From: Sphingomonas alpina
Lineage (GTDB): Bacteria; Pseudomonadota; Alphaproteobacteria; Sphingomonadales; Sphingomonadaceae
Length of the DNA stretch: 64,000 nucleotides
Reading direction: 5' to 3'
Assembly: GCF_014490665.1 (NCBI RefSeq)
Contig: NZ_CP061038.1
Span: 1,240,001 to 1,304,000 of the forward strand
The notes beneath the pieces were generated by a model, which worked only from the letters and a program-made list of their open reading frames with translations, was not told the DNA's origin and did no database searches. This document shows, in pieces, positions 38,175 through 47,611 of the stretch (the first letter of the stretch is position 1; every line of letters starts with the position of its first letter). The translations under genes were made by a program, and so were the position numbers.

Positions 38175-38642
38175 ATGATCAAGACTATCCTGGCCGCGAG
38201 CATCGCGGCGATTGCCGTTACGGCATCCCCGGTCATTGCTGTGCCCGCCGCTGCCGCGCGACCGGAGGCGGCCCGCATTGCCGTCCAGGAAGCGCTGGAT
38301 GCGAGCGCGGCGGCATGGAACGCAGCCGATCTCGACCGTTTCATGACGGTTTATGAAAATGCCCCCGGCACGGTCTATATCGGCGGCGGCAATGTCGTGC
38401 GCGGCTACCAGGCGATCCGCGATATGTATGCGGGTCGCTTCGGCGGCGGGAGCGCGGCGGCAATGGGACAGCTCAAGCTCGAGATCCTCGATTTCCGGCT
38501 GACCGATCGCGACCATGCCTTTATCGTCGGGCGGTTCCATCTGCACCGCGATGCCGCATCGGGCGGCGACGCGAGCGGCCTGACCAGCTTGCTGTTCCAC
38601 CGCACATCGGCCGGCTGGCGAATCGTCGCGGATCACAGTTGA
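38175..38642 (+). CDS. Exported SnoaL/DUF4440-like protein
   Basis: The 155-residue product has a signal peptide (MIKTILAASIAAIAVTASP) and an NTF2-like domain: AWNAADLDRFMTVYENAPGT, then IRDMYAGRF and a C-terminal RTSAGWRIVADHS, the usual ending of the DUF4440/SnoaL group. Enzymatic role unknown. It follows AGGGGG at proper spacing and overlaps the XRE-cupin gene by one base, so the two form an operon divergent from the TonB receptor. Confidence 0.82.
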   Translation: MIKTILAASIAAIAVTASPVIAVPAAAARPEAARIAVQEALDASAAAWNAADLDRFMTVYENAPGTVYIGGGNVVRGYQAIRDMYAGRFGGGSAAAMGQLKLEILDFRLTDRDHAFIVGRFHLHRDAASGGDASGLTSLLFHRTSAGWRIVADHS

Positions 38643-39244
38643 TGATGGACACCGACGAGCTGTCGCTGGCGGCCCCGGTCGTGCCGGTGGCCGATACCGG
38701 CCCGCCGCCGATCGGCGCTGCGATCCGCGATCGCCGGCACCGTCTCGGCCTGACCTTGCAGGCCTTTGCCGATGCCTGTGGCCTGTCCGTGCCCTTCCTG
38801 TCGCAGGTGGAGCGCGACCTGGCGATGCCGTCGCTCGTGTCGCTCACCTCGATCGCCCGGGCGCTGGGCGTGGACATGAGCTATTTCGTCGGCACGCCGC
38901 TGCCGGGCCAGATCGTGCGGCGCGGCGCCGCGCCGGAATATCTCAAGCTCGGTGGCACGACCTCTGTGGTCTATGCCCGGCTGAGCGGCCGGCATGAAGA
39001 ACGCAAGATGGAAGCGCTACACATCACCGTCCCGCCGGGTGAGAGCTCGCCTCTGTCGCATCGCGAAGGTGAGGGCTTCTGGTACGTGCTGGAGGGCGAA
39101 CTGGAGGCTTGGGTCGGCAACGAGCATTTCGTACTTGGCTCGGGCGACAGCGCGCATTTCGACCAGCGCCACGCTTATCGTATGCAGAACGCCGGCGATA
39201 CGCCGGTACGCATGATCTGGGTCGGCACGCCGGCCTTGTTCTGA
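38642..39244 (+). CDS. XRE-family regulator with cupin domain
   Basis: The 200-residue protein has an N-terminal helix-turn-helix (IRDRRHRLGLTLQAFADACG ... FLSQVERD) at about residues 25-80 and a C-terminal cupin_2 domain (residues 120-195, HREGEGFWYVLEGELEAWVG). Regulators of this PuuR-like architecture sense small metabolites through the cupin. Translational coupling to the SnoaL-like gene and divergence from the TonB receptor make those genes its likely targets. Confidence 0.92.
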   Translation: MMDTDELSLAAPVVPVADTGPPPIGAAIRDRRHRLGLTLQAFADACGLSVPFLSQVERDLAMPSLVSLTSIARALGVDMSYFVGTPLPGQIVRRGAAPEYLKLGGTTSVVYARLSGRHEERKMEALHITVPPGESSPLSHREGEGFWYVLEGELEAWVGNEHFVLGSGDSAHFDQRHAYRMQNAGDTPVRMIWVGTPALF

Positions 39245-39346
39245 GTGATGGAGCGGGGAAGGGCCGGGCACCATCCGCGACGTTGGTGGATTGACCTCGC
39301 CATAATAGGATAAAAGCCCCTAGCCGTTCTCAGCCAGGAGATAGCC

Positions 39347-39655
39347 ATGAGCATGATGCGCGTGTTTTTCCGAACAATTGCCTTTGCCGGGTTTGCGGTG
39401 GCCACCTCGGTGCAAGCGGCACTGCCGCCCTATTGGCAGCGGGCGCGCGAGTTCACGGCCATTCTCGAGAGCCAGGACGTCGCCCGGGAGCTGCAAGATG
39501 CGCCGATCACCAAGGTCGAAACCACGACCCAGGATCGCTACCGTATCTGGAGCGGCAGGTGTGCGGTCGACGTGCAACTCATTGGCAAGGCAAGAAGCAA
39601 TCCGGGGCCACGCCTGTTCGACCTCAGGGTGGGGAAGCGGAAATGCATCAGGTGA
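39347..39655 (+). CDS. Small secreted hypothetical protein
   Basis: The ATG at 39347 follows AGGAGA and gives 102 residues with a signal peptide (MSMMRVFFRTIAFAGFAVAT, cleavage near VQA). The mature part has two Cys residues (GRCAVDV and KRKCIR) that may form a disulfide. No known family. It stands alone between the XRE-cupin gene and the siderophore receptor. Confidence 0.6.
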   Translation: MSMMRVFFRTIAFAGFAVATSVQAALPPYWQRAREFTAILESQDVARELQDAPITKVETTTQDRYRIWSGRCAVDVQLIGKARSNPGPRLFDLRVGKRKCIR

Positions 39656-39801
39656 CGACGCTCATCTGACTGTCGCCATAGCCTGTTTGATTCCCATCTC
39701 CTCCGCAGCCGTCGTATTTACCGGGCATTGCGTCCCGCCCGCGACATAGCGCGATGATCATGCTGCGGCACTATATTTCCCTGATTGTCGCGTCTTGCAA
39801 T
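39656..39801. other. Intergenic region upstream of siderophore receptor
   Basis: The whole 39656-40005 gap contains no believable gene. Its main content is the Fur-like palindrome at 39802 and the receptor ribosome binding site. Confidence 0.4.
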
Positions 39802-39816
39802 TGCGAGTTAATCGCA
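39802..39816. promoter_or_regulatory. Fur-box-like palindrome
   Basis: TGCGA-GTTAA-TCGCA has perfect 5-bp arms, with AT-rich flanks (CAAT and TTAG). It lies about 190 bp upstream of a TonB siderophore receptor gene. The shape resembles Fur/Irr-type operators, which would give iron repression; the match to a consensus is only by eye. Confidence 0.45.
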
Positions 39817-40005
39817 TTAGCGACGCACGCCTTGGGAAGGCGAATCATCGGCTCGGTCGTGGACCGGTCACGCTCGCACCCTCCTCCGCGTCCTGCCGGT
39901 TCGCCTCGTGGCGCCCGGCTTCGTTCCGGTGGAGGCAATTGCGGGTGAGTCCGGCGCGGTACGGAAGAAGAGACGCTCCCGGGAGATGACATAAAGGGGA
40001 CATTG

Positions 40006-42150
40006 ATGCGCCGTTCATTTTGCCTGCTGCTGGCGGGCTCTGCCTGGGCATTCACGCCGGCACTGCTCCATGCTCAGGAGGCACAGCATCAGGGCACGGC
40101 GTCCGAAGAAGAAAGCAGCGATGACATCGTCGTGACCGGCTATGGCCGGAGCGATCAGCCGACCACCGCGACCGGGCTGCGTCTCACGCCAATCGAAACG
40201 CCACAGACGATCAGCGTCATCACGCGCCAGCAGATCGATGATCAGGCACTGATCTCAATCAACGACGCGCTCGATTTCGCAGTGGGCATTTCCAAGAAGG
40301 ACATCGATCGCGGCCGCAGCGCGATTTCCGCACGCGGTTTCGAGGTGCAGAATTTCCAGCTCGACGGCGCGCCGTTCGTCAACGGCAATGTTGGCTTTGG
40401 CGAGACCAGTACGGCGATCTATGAGCGCGTCGACCTGGTGCGCGGCGCGGCCGGCCTGATGCAGGGGGCGGGCGACCCGTCAGCGGTCGTCAACCTGATC
40501 CGCAAACATGCCGATGCCCGCGAATTCACCGGCCAGGCCAGCCTTGAGGGTGCGTCATGGAACCGCGTCGCCGGGACGCTGGATGTTCAGTCGCCGCTCA
40601 ATGCCAGCGGCTCGGTGCGCGCGCGCGCCATCGCCCAGGCCTATCGCCAGGACGGCTTCGTCGATCGCGAGGAAAAGAAGGGCATCGTTCTTTATGCCGT
40701 GGTTGATGCTGATCTGGGCGATCGCACGACATTGTCCATCGGCGCGAGCTATCAGCGCGACGATCGCGATGGCGTGATGTGGGCACAGCTGCCCTATTGG
40801 TATACCGACGGCACGCGCACTCACTGGCCGCGATCGAAGACCACCGGCACCGATTGGGGATATTGGAATACCACCGAGATCTCGGCCTTTGTCACGCTGA
40901 AGCATCAGCTGGGCGGGGAATGGAGCCTTCGCGGCGACCTCGCCTATCACAAGGGGCTGGAAGAATCGAAGCTGTTGTGGCTCGACGGCACACCCGACCG
41001 GGTCACTGGCGCGGGCGTGGATACCTCGGGCTATTGGTTCAAGGCCAACCCCGAGCAATGGCACGGCAGCATCCAGGCCAATGGCCCCTTCTCGCTGCTT
41101 GGTGGCCAGCATGACCTGGCGGTTGGTGCCATGGTCAGCCACCTCGCCGACGGCTGGAGCAATCGCAAGCCGGTTTCGATCGATCCGATCGCCGATTTCA
41201 ATCACTGGGATGGCGATCTCGCCGACCCCGAATGGGCTCCACGCTTCCAGTCGAGCAAGGGCACGACCACCCAGGCAGCGTTTTACGCCACGACGCGGAT
41301 CAGCATATTCGATCGGCTGAAGCTGATCGGTGGCGGACGCTTGAGCTATTTCAGGCGCAACGAAGAAAGGACCGTGGATACACAGCCTTACCGGATCAGC
41401 TACAAGGGCACGCTCACGCCCTATGCCGGGCTGGTCTTCGACATCATGCGCAACCTGTCCGCCTATGCGAGCTACACCAATATCTTCAAGCCGCAGGGCG
41501 ATGTCCGCGACCGCAACGGGCGTCTGCTCGATCCGCTGGAAGGCAAAAGCTACGAGGCGGGCCTGAAGGCGCTGCTGCTCGACGGCAAGCTGCTGGCGAC
41601 GGCGGCGGTGTACCGTATCGAACAGGATAATCTTGCCGTGCCCGATGGGTCGGGAGTGTTCGTACCGGGCACGAGCACCCCGGCCTCGATCGGGGCAAAG
41701 GGGACTGTCGCCAAGGGCTATGAACTGGAAGTCGTCGGCAAGATCACGCAGCAATGGGACCTCAGCGCCGGCTGGAGCCAATATAGCGCGAAGGATGCCC
41801 AGCGCGTCGACGTGCTCAGCCATCAACCACGCAAAGCGTTCAATTTCGCGACCAAATATGTCTTTGCCGGTGCGCTCGACGGGTTCAGTCTCGGCGGCGC
41901 ACTCAAATGGGAAAGCCGCCCGCCGGTCACCGCGAACGATCCCGTCACGAAGGTCGCGCGGCCGATCGGCCAGCCCGCCTACGCGATCGTCAATCTCATG
42001 ACGCGTTACGAAGTGAACAAGCGGCTGTCGCTTCAGCTCAATGTCGACAATGTCTTCGACAAGACCTTCTACAGTGGCAACAGCTGGTTTCCCGGCTTCG
42101 TCTATGGCGAGCCGAGAAATGCGCGGGTGACGTTGAAATATGGGTTTTGA
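40006..42150 (+). CDS. TonB-dependent siderophore receptor
   Basis: The ATG at 40006 follows AAAGGGG and gives 714 residues. A signal peptide is followed by a TonB-box-like DDIVVTGYG. The siderophore-type plug carries TPQTISVITRQQIDDQ, ISARGFEVQNFQLDG and VDLVRGAAGLMQGAGDPSA. The barrel ends in Phe (NARVTLKYGF), as needed for BamA recognition. The plug pattern is that of FhuE/FpvA-like ferric-siderophore receptors. A Fur-like palindrome lies upstream. No siderophore synthesis genes are in the window. Confidence 0.93.
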   Translation: MRRSFCLLLAGSAWAFTPALLHAQEAQHQGTASEEESSDDIVVTGYGRSDQPTTATGLRLTPIETPQTISVITRQQIDDQALISINDALDFAVGISKKDIDRGRSAISARGFEVQNFQLDGAPFVNGNVGFGETSTAIYERVDLVRGAAGLMQGAGDPSAVVNLIRKHADAREFTGQASLEGASWNRVAGTLDVQSPLNASGSVRARAIAQAYRQDGFVDREEKKGIVLYAVVDADLGDRTTLSIGASYQRDDRDGVMWAQLPYWYTDGTRTHWPRSKTTGTDWGYWNTTEISAFVTLKHQLGGEWSLRGDLAYHKGLEESKLLWLDGTPDRVTGAGVDTSGYWFKANPEQWHGSIQANGPFSLLGGQHDLAVGAMVSHLADGWSNRKPVSIDPIADFNHWDGDLADPEWAPRFQSSKGTTTQAAFYATTRISIFDRLKLIGGGRLSYFRRNEERTVDTQPYRISYKGTLTPYAGLVFDIMRNLSAYASYTNIFKPQGDVRDRNGRLLDPLEGKSYEAGLKALLLDGKLLATAAVYRIEQDNLAVPDGSGVFVPGTSTPASIGAKGTVAKGYELEVVGKITQQWDLSAGWSQYSAKDAQRVDVLSHQPRKAFNFATKYVFAGALDGFSLGGALKWESRPPVTANDPVTKVARPIGQPAYAIVNLMTRYEVNKRLSLQLNVDNVFDKTFYSGNSWFPGFVYGEPRNARVTLKYGF

Positions 42151-42339
42151 GGTTTGCGGGGAGGATGCGCTTCGAGTCTATGGAGCTACCGGAGAGGCGC
42201 ATCGTAACGAGCTACAACTCGGCTGAGGACTCGACCGAGCCATCAGCGGCGATGGCAGTGGCCGCCGTTTGTCGGCGCGGGAATATGCGCTGGCGGCCCC
42301 ATGAGGACATTGCAGCGAGCTTGCGCCGGTGTCACGCTG

Positions 42340-42978
42340 ATGCCCATGAGTAGCGCATTGTCACTGCCCAACAAGGCGCAGATTCGAAACGTGGTGGAAG
42401 AGATTTATCGCCAGTTCGCAGCACCGACGCCTGTGGCAATCGAAGGCTGTCCGTGCTGCGTCGCAACGCGCGGCGTTGATGTCTTGCTGACGACGTCATT
42501 GCGGGATCTGACCGGTCAGGCGCTTTGGCGATACGTATCGGGCGTGTTCTACACGGTCGGCAGCGTACAAGATTTTCGCTATTTCTTGCCGCGTATCCTG
42601 GAGATCGCCATCGATGACCCCGAAAACTCGATCGATGCTGAGATCGTGTTGGGCAAAGTTGGTCTCGCCAAGTGGCAATCCTGGTCACAAGGAGAGCAGG
42701 ACGCAATCAAGGGCTTCGTGGAAGTCTGGTTTGACCGCGCGCTTGGCCACGACTTGCTTGCGAGCGTTGAAGGGACGGTCGGTTGGGAGACTGAAGGAAT
42801 ACTATGCGGCGCGGCCCGTGCAGGCTTTCCTCTCGCCCCCTGGCTTGCCCGCTTGCGAGAGCCTGTCGCTGCGCCCGTCCTTGCTGACCTGAAGGGGCGC
42901 TTTCCCAATGACCTGTCGGGGTTTTGGCAGGACGCACCTGCGGGCCTGAAGGAGTTGGCGGCATACCTCACGGAATAG
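42340..42978 (+). CDS. Hypothetical protein
   Basis: The product (212 residues from the ATG at 42340; an earlier ATG at 42301 is also possible) is soluble and has a conserved-looking CPCC motif near residue 37 (EGCPCCVATRGVD). It is rich in Trp and Leu and has no signal peptide or membrane helix. The composition matches other genes and the frame is intact, so it is probably real. No family recognised; the CxCC motif may bind metal. Confidence 0.6.
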   Translation: MPMSSALSLPNKAQIRNVVEEIYRQFAAPTPVAIEGCPCCVATRGVDVLLTTSLRDLTGQALWRYVSGVFYTVGSVQDFRYFLPRILEIAIDDPENSIDAEIVLGKVGLAKWQSWSQGEQDAIKGFVEVWFDRALGHDLLASVEGTVGWETEGILCGAARAGFPLAPWLARLREPVAAPVLADLKGRFPNDLSGFWQDAPAGLKELAAYLTE

Positions 42979-43106
42979 GAAGGTCAAAAACCTCAACAGC
43001 GAACATGGCGAGCCGCGCTGGACCCTGGGGCCGACGACCTATCAGACCTTGAACGCCTGCACGCCGGCCCTACGACCCGGAGCTCGTCGGCGCGCCTGGT
43101 GACAGT

Positions 43107-43901
43107 TCAATGCAGGGCCGGCACTCTGCCGCGCGCCAGTTCGGCGCGTATCCTGGCCGCATAGGTTCGTCCGATGCGTATTTCGCTGCCGTCGACAAGT
43201 TCTGCGATCAGCGCCGAAAACTGCACGCTCCGCAAGCGGACGATGGCGTCCCTGCGGATAATCGCGCTGCGATGGACGCGAATGAAGACTTTGGGTGGCA
43301 GGCGCTGTTCCAGCGAGGTCACGCTTTCCTGATGCAGATGGCTTTCCCCGTCACTGAAGATACGGACATAGTCGCGCTCGGCGACGATGTGTGTGACGTT
43401 GAGCAACGAAAGGCGTCGATATTCTCCGCGCGATTTCACCCAGAAATCCGGCCCGGCGCTGTCGGTCTGCTGCAGCGCGCGCCGAAGCGAGCTGACCATT
43501 TCCTGAAGCTCGTTGACGCGCTCCTCATTCGAACTCGCGCGCAGCCGGGCGCAGGCACGAGCGACCGCCACCTGCAAACGGGCCGGTTCGAGCGGCTTGG
43601 TGACATAGTCGATGGCATGAGCGTCGAAGGCGCGCTGGGCCTGATGATCGAATGCAGTGACGAATATGGTTGCCGGTGCCGCCGGGCCGAGCCGCTCGAG
43701 AAGATCGAAGCCGGTGCCGCCCGGCAGCTGGATGTCGAGCGTGACGATGTCCGGGCGCAATCGGCCGATCAGTGCTTCCGCTTCATCGACGTTCGCCGCC
43801 TCGCCCACGATATGGATGTCCGCCATCGCACCAAGGGCGCGCCGGATGCGGCCGCGCGCCAAAGGTTCATCATCGACGATCAGGACCGAAAAACCAGTCA
43901 T
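43107..43901 (-). CDS. LytTR-type response regulator
   Basis: The start at 43901 (MTGFSVLIVDDEPLARGRI) gives 264 residues. The receiver domain has DDE at the acidic pocket and the phosphoacceptor Asp in VTLDIQLPGG. The C-terminal LytTR domain has FIRVHRSAIIRRDAIV. It overlaps the upstream histidine kinase by 4 bp, so the two form a LytS/LytR-type (YehU/YehT-like) two-component system. Targets are unknown. Confidence 0.92.
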   Translation of the reverse strand: MTGFSVLIVDDEPLARGRIRRALGAMADIHIVGEAANVDEAEALIGRLRPDIVTLDIQLPGGTGFDLLERLGPAAPATIFVTAFDHQAQRAFDAHAIDYVTKPLEPARLQVAVARACARLRASSNEERVNELQEMVSSLRRALQQTDSAGPDFWVKSRGEYRRLSLLNVTHIVAERDYVRIFSDGESHLHQESVTSLEQRLPPKVFIRVHRSAIIRRDAIVRLRSVQFSALIAELVDGSEIRIGRTYAARIRAELARGRVPALH

Positions 43902-45007
43902 TCGTAGCGCAGCGGCATTTCGATCCTCGCCTCCCACGCGCCCTTGCCATCATGGCCCGCGGTGCATCGTCCGCGATTGCCGAACCGCGCGGACAGCCTG
44001 TCGCTGACATTGGCGAGCCCGATCCCGGTGGAGGAGGAAGTGTCCGTCATGTCGTGATCCGGTGCCACGTCATTGACGACCGTCAGGATCAGCCTTTGCT
44101 CCACCGCCCTGGCGTCGATGCGCACCACGATGGGTGCGCGCGCCTGCCCCACGCCATGCTTGATCGCATTCTCGATGAGCGGCTGCAGGATCAGGCTGGG
44201 CACGAGTGCGCGGCTCAATTCGGCGGGAATGTCGAATGCGAAGTTCAGCCGGTCGGAAAACCGTTCGCGTTCGATCGCCAGATAGTCCTGCTGCAGCGCG
44301 ATTTCCCGGTCCAGGCGAACATCGCTGAACGGATCCAGCGTCAGCGTCGTGCGCAGGAATTCCGACAGGACGACGACCATGCGCTTGGCTTCGTTCGGCA
44401 TGCCTTCCTCGATCAGCGCAGCGACGGAGTTGAACGTGTTGAACAGGAAATGCGGATTGATCTGATAGCGCAGCGCCCGCATCTGCGCGGCCAGCGCCTC
44501 TTCCCGGATCGCCGCCAGCCGCCGCTCCTGCTGACGCACCTCATGGCTGTAGAGCATCGCGACATAGAGGCAGGCCCAGCCGAAGAAGAATGAGCTGTTC
44601 TCGATCAGGCTATAGACGAAATCGCGCGGCGCGAATGACGGTTTCTGCGGCCACAAATACCAGGAGGCGAGAAGGAAATCGATGCTCGCGGAAAATGGCG
44701 CGCAGAGCAAGGTGAGGGCAAAGCACAATATCGCCTTGTGCAGAAAGGGCACATCGCGCCAGCGCAGCAGCAGCGCCGAAATGGCGAAGGTGATGGCGAC
44801 GCTGGCTCCGATCCAGACGAGCTTTGCCGGTGCCGAGGTCCAGGCGTCGACCCCGACGAAATGCCAGAGAAGGCTGGTGATCAGGAAGACGGAAAACCAG
44901 TAGACGGCCCCAAGCTGCCAGGTCATCCGGCGCAGTTCGATCCGCGAATCCGCATTGTCGTGCAACGCGCTGTGGCCGTCGGCATCCATCGCATGCCTTA
45001 TTTGCAT
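43898..45007 (-). CDS. LytS/YehU-type sensor histidine kinase
   Basis: The 369-residue protein has four to five hydrophobic helices in the first ~160 residues, then the His_kinase segment with ALRYQINPHFLFNTFNSVAA (phospho-accepting His) and a HATPase domain (PLIENAIKHGVG and TGIGLANVSDRL). It has no large periplasmic domain, so it probably senses a membrane state. It is translated together with the LytTR regulator downstream. Confidence 0.92.
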   Translation of the reverse strand: MQIRHAMDADGHSALHDNADSRIELRRMTWQLGAVYWFSVFLITSLLWHFVGVDAWTSAPAKLVWIGASVAITFAISALLLRWRDVPFLHKAILCFALTLLCAPFSASIDFLLASWYLWPQKPSFAPRDFVYSLIENSSFFFGWACLYVAMLYSHEVRQQERRLAAIREEALAAQMRALRYQINPHFLFNTFNSVAALIEEGMPNEAKRMVVVLSEFLRTTLTLDPFSDVRLDREIALQQDYLAIERERFSDRLNFAFDIPAELSRALVPSLILQPLIENAIKHGVGQARAPIVVRIDARAVEQRLILTVVNDVAPDHDMTDTSSSTGIGLANVSDRLSARFGNRGRCTAGHDGKGAWEARIEMPLRYE

Positions 45008-45184
45008 CTTGCCCGGCCAAGTCGAGTGCCGTTCGGGGCCATTTCAAGCCGTTCGCAGATTATTTGCACCGTCCAGGGCGTGAAGCCAGCGGATCGCCGA
45101 AATCCGCTTCGCCATGCCCCGTGTCGCTGCGAAGCGGGAAGGCCGGATGACGGCGAACCATGCCACCCATATGCGAGAGCCTGT

Positions 45185-46111
45185 ATGACGCGTTTCCTTG
45201 ATCTGCACCGGATGGCGCGGATGCTCCTGATCGGGCTGGCCTGGTGCCTCTGGCCGGTACAGGCACAGGCGCAGGGGCAGGCCTATCCCTGCAATGGCGC
45301 AGGCCCGGGCGAGCGGGTGGTCGGCATGTCTCCGGCGGCGCCCGGCGTCGCGTCCTTTCCGCTGTGCGTGCGCGACGAAAGCAGCAACGCTCCTGCCGAG
45401 CCCGCAGCGGCCCATAACAGCTATGCGGCGATCGCCTGGCATCCCGACGCCGCCGACATCTGGGTCGACGGCAATTACAGCGGCGGCGAGAATATCGCCG
45501 AGCGCGAGGTGGTGGCGGCATGCAACAGCGTGATGGGCGGCGGTTGCTCGTTGGCCGGCGACTGGGGGAATTCGTCGATGGCCATCATCCGCGACCGGAA
45601 TGGATCCTTCTACCGGGGCTGGGCCGGCGAGGGCGGGGCGGAACGTCGGCGGGTACTTGCCGAATGTTCCGCCAAGCAATTGCTGCCGTGCGAGATCTTC
45701 GCCACCATTCGTTCCAGCACCAACCGGCGTTCGCCCGGGCCATCCGCGCGCAAATTCTATGCGGTGTCGGCCTGGGTCGTCGGCTCCGACGGATATGATC
45801 ACAAGCTCTACATCGCGAGCGGCCAGCGCAGCGCCGATGCCGCGACCGCGGCGGCAATCAAGGCATGCCGCGACGCGACATCGCGGCCGTGCGAAAGCAC
45901 CGCGCTGACCGGCAACGGGTTTATCCAGGCTTATCGCATGGACGGCAATCGCGACAGCGCGACCGTCGAAACCTCGGCCAAGCGCGCGCAGGAAGCGGCC
46001 CGGGTGAACTGCAAGAAACAGAAGGGCACGTCGTGCGAACTGCAGGCGCTGTTCGACAGCCGCAAGCCGGGGCTGTTCGTACACGACTTCGCCAAGGCAA
46101 AGACGCGGTAG
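45185..46111 (+). CDS. Secreted DUF4189-like protein
   Basis: The ATG at 45185 gives 308 residues with a signal peptide ending near VQAQAQ. The protein contains repeated Cys-bearing units with the pattern SYAAIAWHPD ... AEREVVAACNSVMGGGC and FYAVSAWVVGSD ... AAAIKACRDATSRPC, the style of DUF4189 repeats. Disulfides are likely. The function of the family is unknown. It is divergent from the LytS/LytR-type operon and could be one of its targets. Confidence 0.72.
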   Translation: MTRFLDLHRMARMLLIGLAWCLWPVQAQAQGQAYPCNGAGPGERVVGMSPAAPGVASFPLCVRDESSNAPAEPAAAHNSYAAIAWHPDAADIWVDGNYSGGENIAEREVVAACNSVMGGGCSLAGDWGNSSMAIIRDRNGSFYRGWAGEGGAERRRVLAECSAKQLLPCEIFATIRSSTNRRSPGPSARKFYAVSAWVVGSDGYDHKLYIASGQRSADAATAAAIKACRDATSRPCESTALTGNGFIQAYRMDGNRDSATVETSAKRAQEAARVNCKKQKGTSCELQALFDSRKPGLFVHDFAKAKTR

Positions 46112-46197
46112 CGCCGCCGTAGGTCCGCCGTTTCGGGATCGGAGCGGCTGTGCGATAGCGAAGACAGGGCGATGTCGAAGACAGGGGAGTTTTCTCG

Positions 46198-46659
46198 ATG
46201 ATCCGCAATCTCGTGTCCCTGGCCGCACTCATGTTGGCCGGCCTTGCCGATCCGCAAGCGCGAAGCTCGGAACCCCAGCCTGCCACAACTCCCGATCGAA
46301 TTTCCTATGTCGGCACCGGCAATGGCTGGACCGGCGGCCGGACCGAATGGTCGATCGACCGTTCGGGGCGCGGCATGTATCGCACGACCGTTCGTCGCCA
46401 GGCAGGCGGCAAGTTCAACGCCGGGCCAGAGGGCTTCGAACGCATCCGCGCGATATTGCGGCCGATCGAGGATGTGCGCGAATTGCCCTGTGATGGGGCG
46501 GTCACGGACCAGGGGACGGGCACGCTCAGCTGGCATGGACGCGATCACGAAACCTCGCTGCGTTTCGATTTCGGCTGCAACTTTCGCCAGCCGGACGCGG
46601 CCCGGGCGCGGCTCGTTCAAGCAAGCGAACTTGTGCAGAAATGGGCGCTGGCGAACTGA
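46198..46659 (+). CDS. Hypothetical secreted protein
   Basis: The 153-residue product has a signal peptide (MIRNLVSLAALMLAGLADPQA) and two Cys residues (ELPCDGA and FGCNF). It resembles small periplasmic proteins that read like beta-sandwiches; no family is recognised. GGGAG lies 10 bases before the ATG. It follows the DUF4189-like gene by 86 bp and may be co-transcribed. Confidence 0.6.
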   Translation: MIRNLVSLAALMLAGLADPQARSSEPQPATTPDRISYVGTGNGWTGGRTEWSIDRSGRGMYRTTVRRQAGGKFNAGPEGFERIRAILRPIEDVRELPCDGAVTDQGTGTLSWHGRDHETSLRFDFGCNFRQPDAARARLVQASELVQKWALAN

Positions 46660-46799
46660 CCTGGCGGATTCATGGCCGGCGACGTTCGAAAAACGGAGGC
46701 AGGAGCTCGCCACGGCGTCGGCCATGATCTGGCCGCATGAATCCTTATAGGATACGCACGGCTTCGATACCGGGCAATTGTTGATGTGGTGACTATGCT

Positions 46800-47552
46800 G
46801 TGCCTCGACCATCGGTGAACATTGGAAATGAGGGCGACCCTCGTCTGGCCGTGGAGCTTGCTGCGCAGGGTTTTGTTCGTCTGGCGCCGGACACGATCGA
46901 CTGGTTACCGGCGCCTGCCCTGGATTCGAGCTGGAAGAGCTTCGCGGAGTCATGGAATCGGCTCGGCCTTGATCGATATATGGCCGATGGCGGTCGCTAT
47001 CGCCGACGCCGTCACGCTGCATTGGCGATCACTCCCGACGCGATCACGCGCAAGCCGCACCAGCCCCATTTTCAGAGCCGTGACTATAATCAGCTGAATG
47101 GAGATGTTCAGCGCTGGTTCGAGCCCATGGACGACGCCATCGCCGACAGCGCGATGATGCACCGGCTGCTCCGCGGCGCGACCCTTTGCTTCGAGGCGGC
47201 CGGCGAGGGCGCCCTGGCCGCTCATTGGCATGTCGAACTGCATCAGTTCCGGATCGAGACCACAGCCCGGAACCCGGGCCGCCCGACCCCGGAGGGAATG
47301 CATCGCGACGGGGTCGATTGGGTGTTGGTGATGCTGATCGATCGTCTGAACGCCGATGAAGGCGTGACCGAGATTCAGGTTGCCGGTCGGCCGGAGATGG
47401 ATCGCTTCACCCTGGCGGCGGCAGGGGACACCGTGCTGCTGGACGACCACAGGGTGATGCACGGTGTGACCCCGATCCGGCCCATCGATACGGATATGCC
47501 GGCCTATCGCGATGTCTTCGTCGCGACTTGGAGGGCGGAAGGCTCTGGCTAG
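46800..47552 (+). CDS. 2OG-Fe dioxygenase family protein
   Basis: The frame starts at GTG 46800; no better ATG is available near the N-terminus. The 250-residue product has the facial-triad motif HRDG (MHRDGVDW) and the distal His in RVMHGVTPI, plus ELHQFRIET, as in the 2OG-Fe_Oxy_2 group that includes the L-isoleucine 4-hydroxylase and BsmA-like enzymes. Free amino acid hydroxylation with Fe(II), O2 and 2-oxoglutarate is the likely chemistry; the substrate is not shown. Confidence 0.82.
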   Translation: MPRPSVNIGNEGDPRLAVELAAQGFVRLAPDTIDWLPAPALDSSWKSFAESWNRLGLDRYMADGGRYRRRRHAALAITPDAITRKPHQPHFQSRDYNQLNGDVQRWFEPMDDAIADSAMMHRLLRGATLCFEAAGEGALAAHWHVELHQFRIETTARNPGRPTPEGMHRDGVDWVLVMLIDRLNADEGVTEIQVAGRPEMDRFTLAAAGDTVLLDDHRVMHGVTPIRPIDTDMPAYRDVFVATWRAEGSG

Positions 47553-47611
47553 CTCGCATCTGGCGATCAGGGCCTGGTTTGGGCGCCTTGCCGCCATTCC
47601 CTGCCTGGCCG

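Noticed and set aside
40555..41826. Long leftward frame opposite the siderophore receptor
   Set aside because: Shadow of a conserved TonB receptor in a GC-rich genome.
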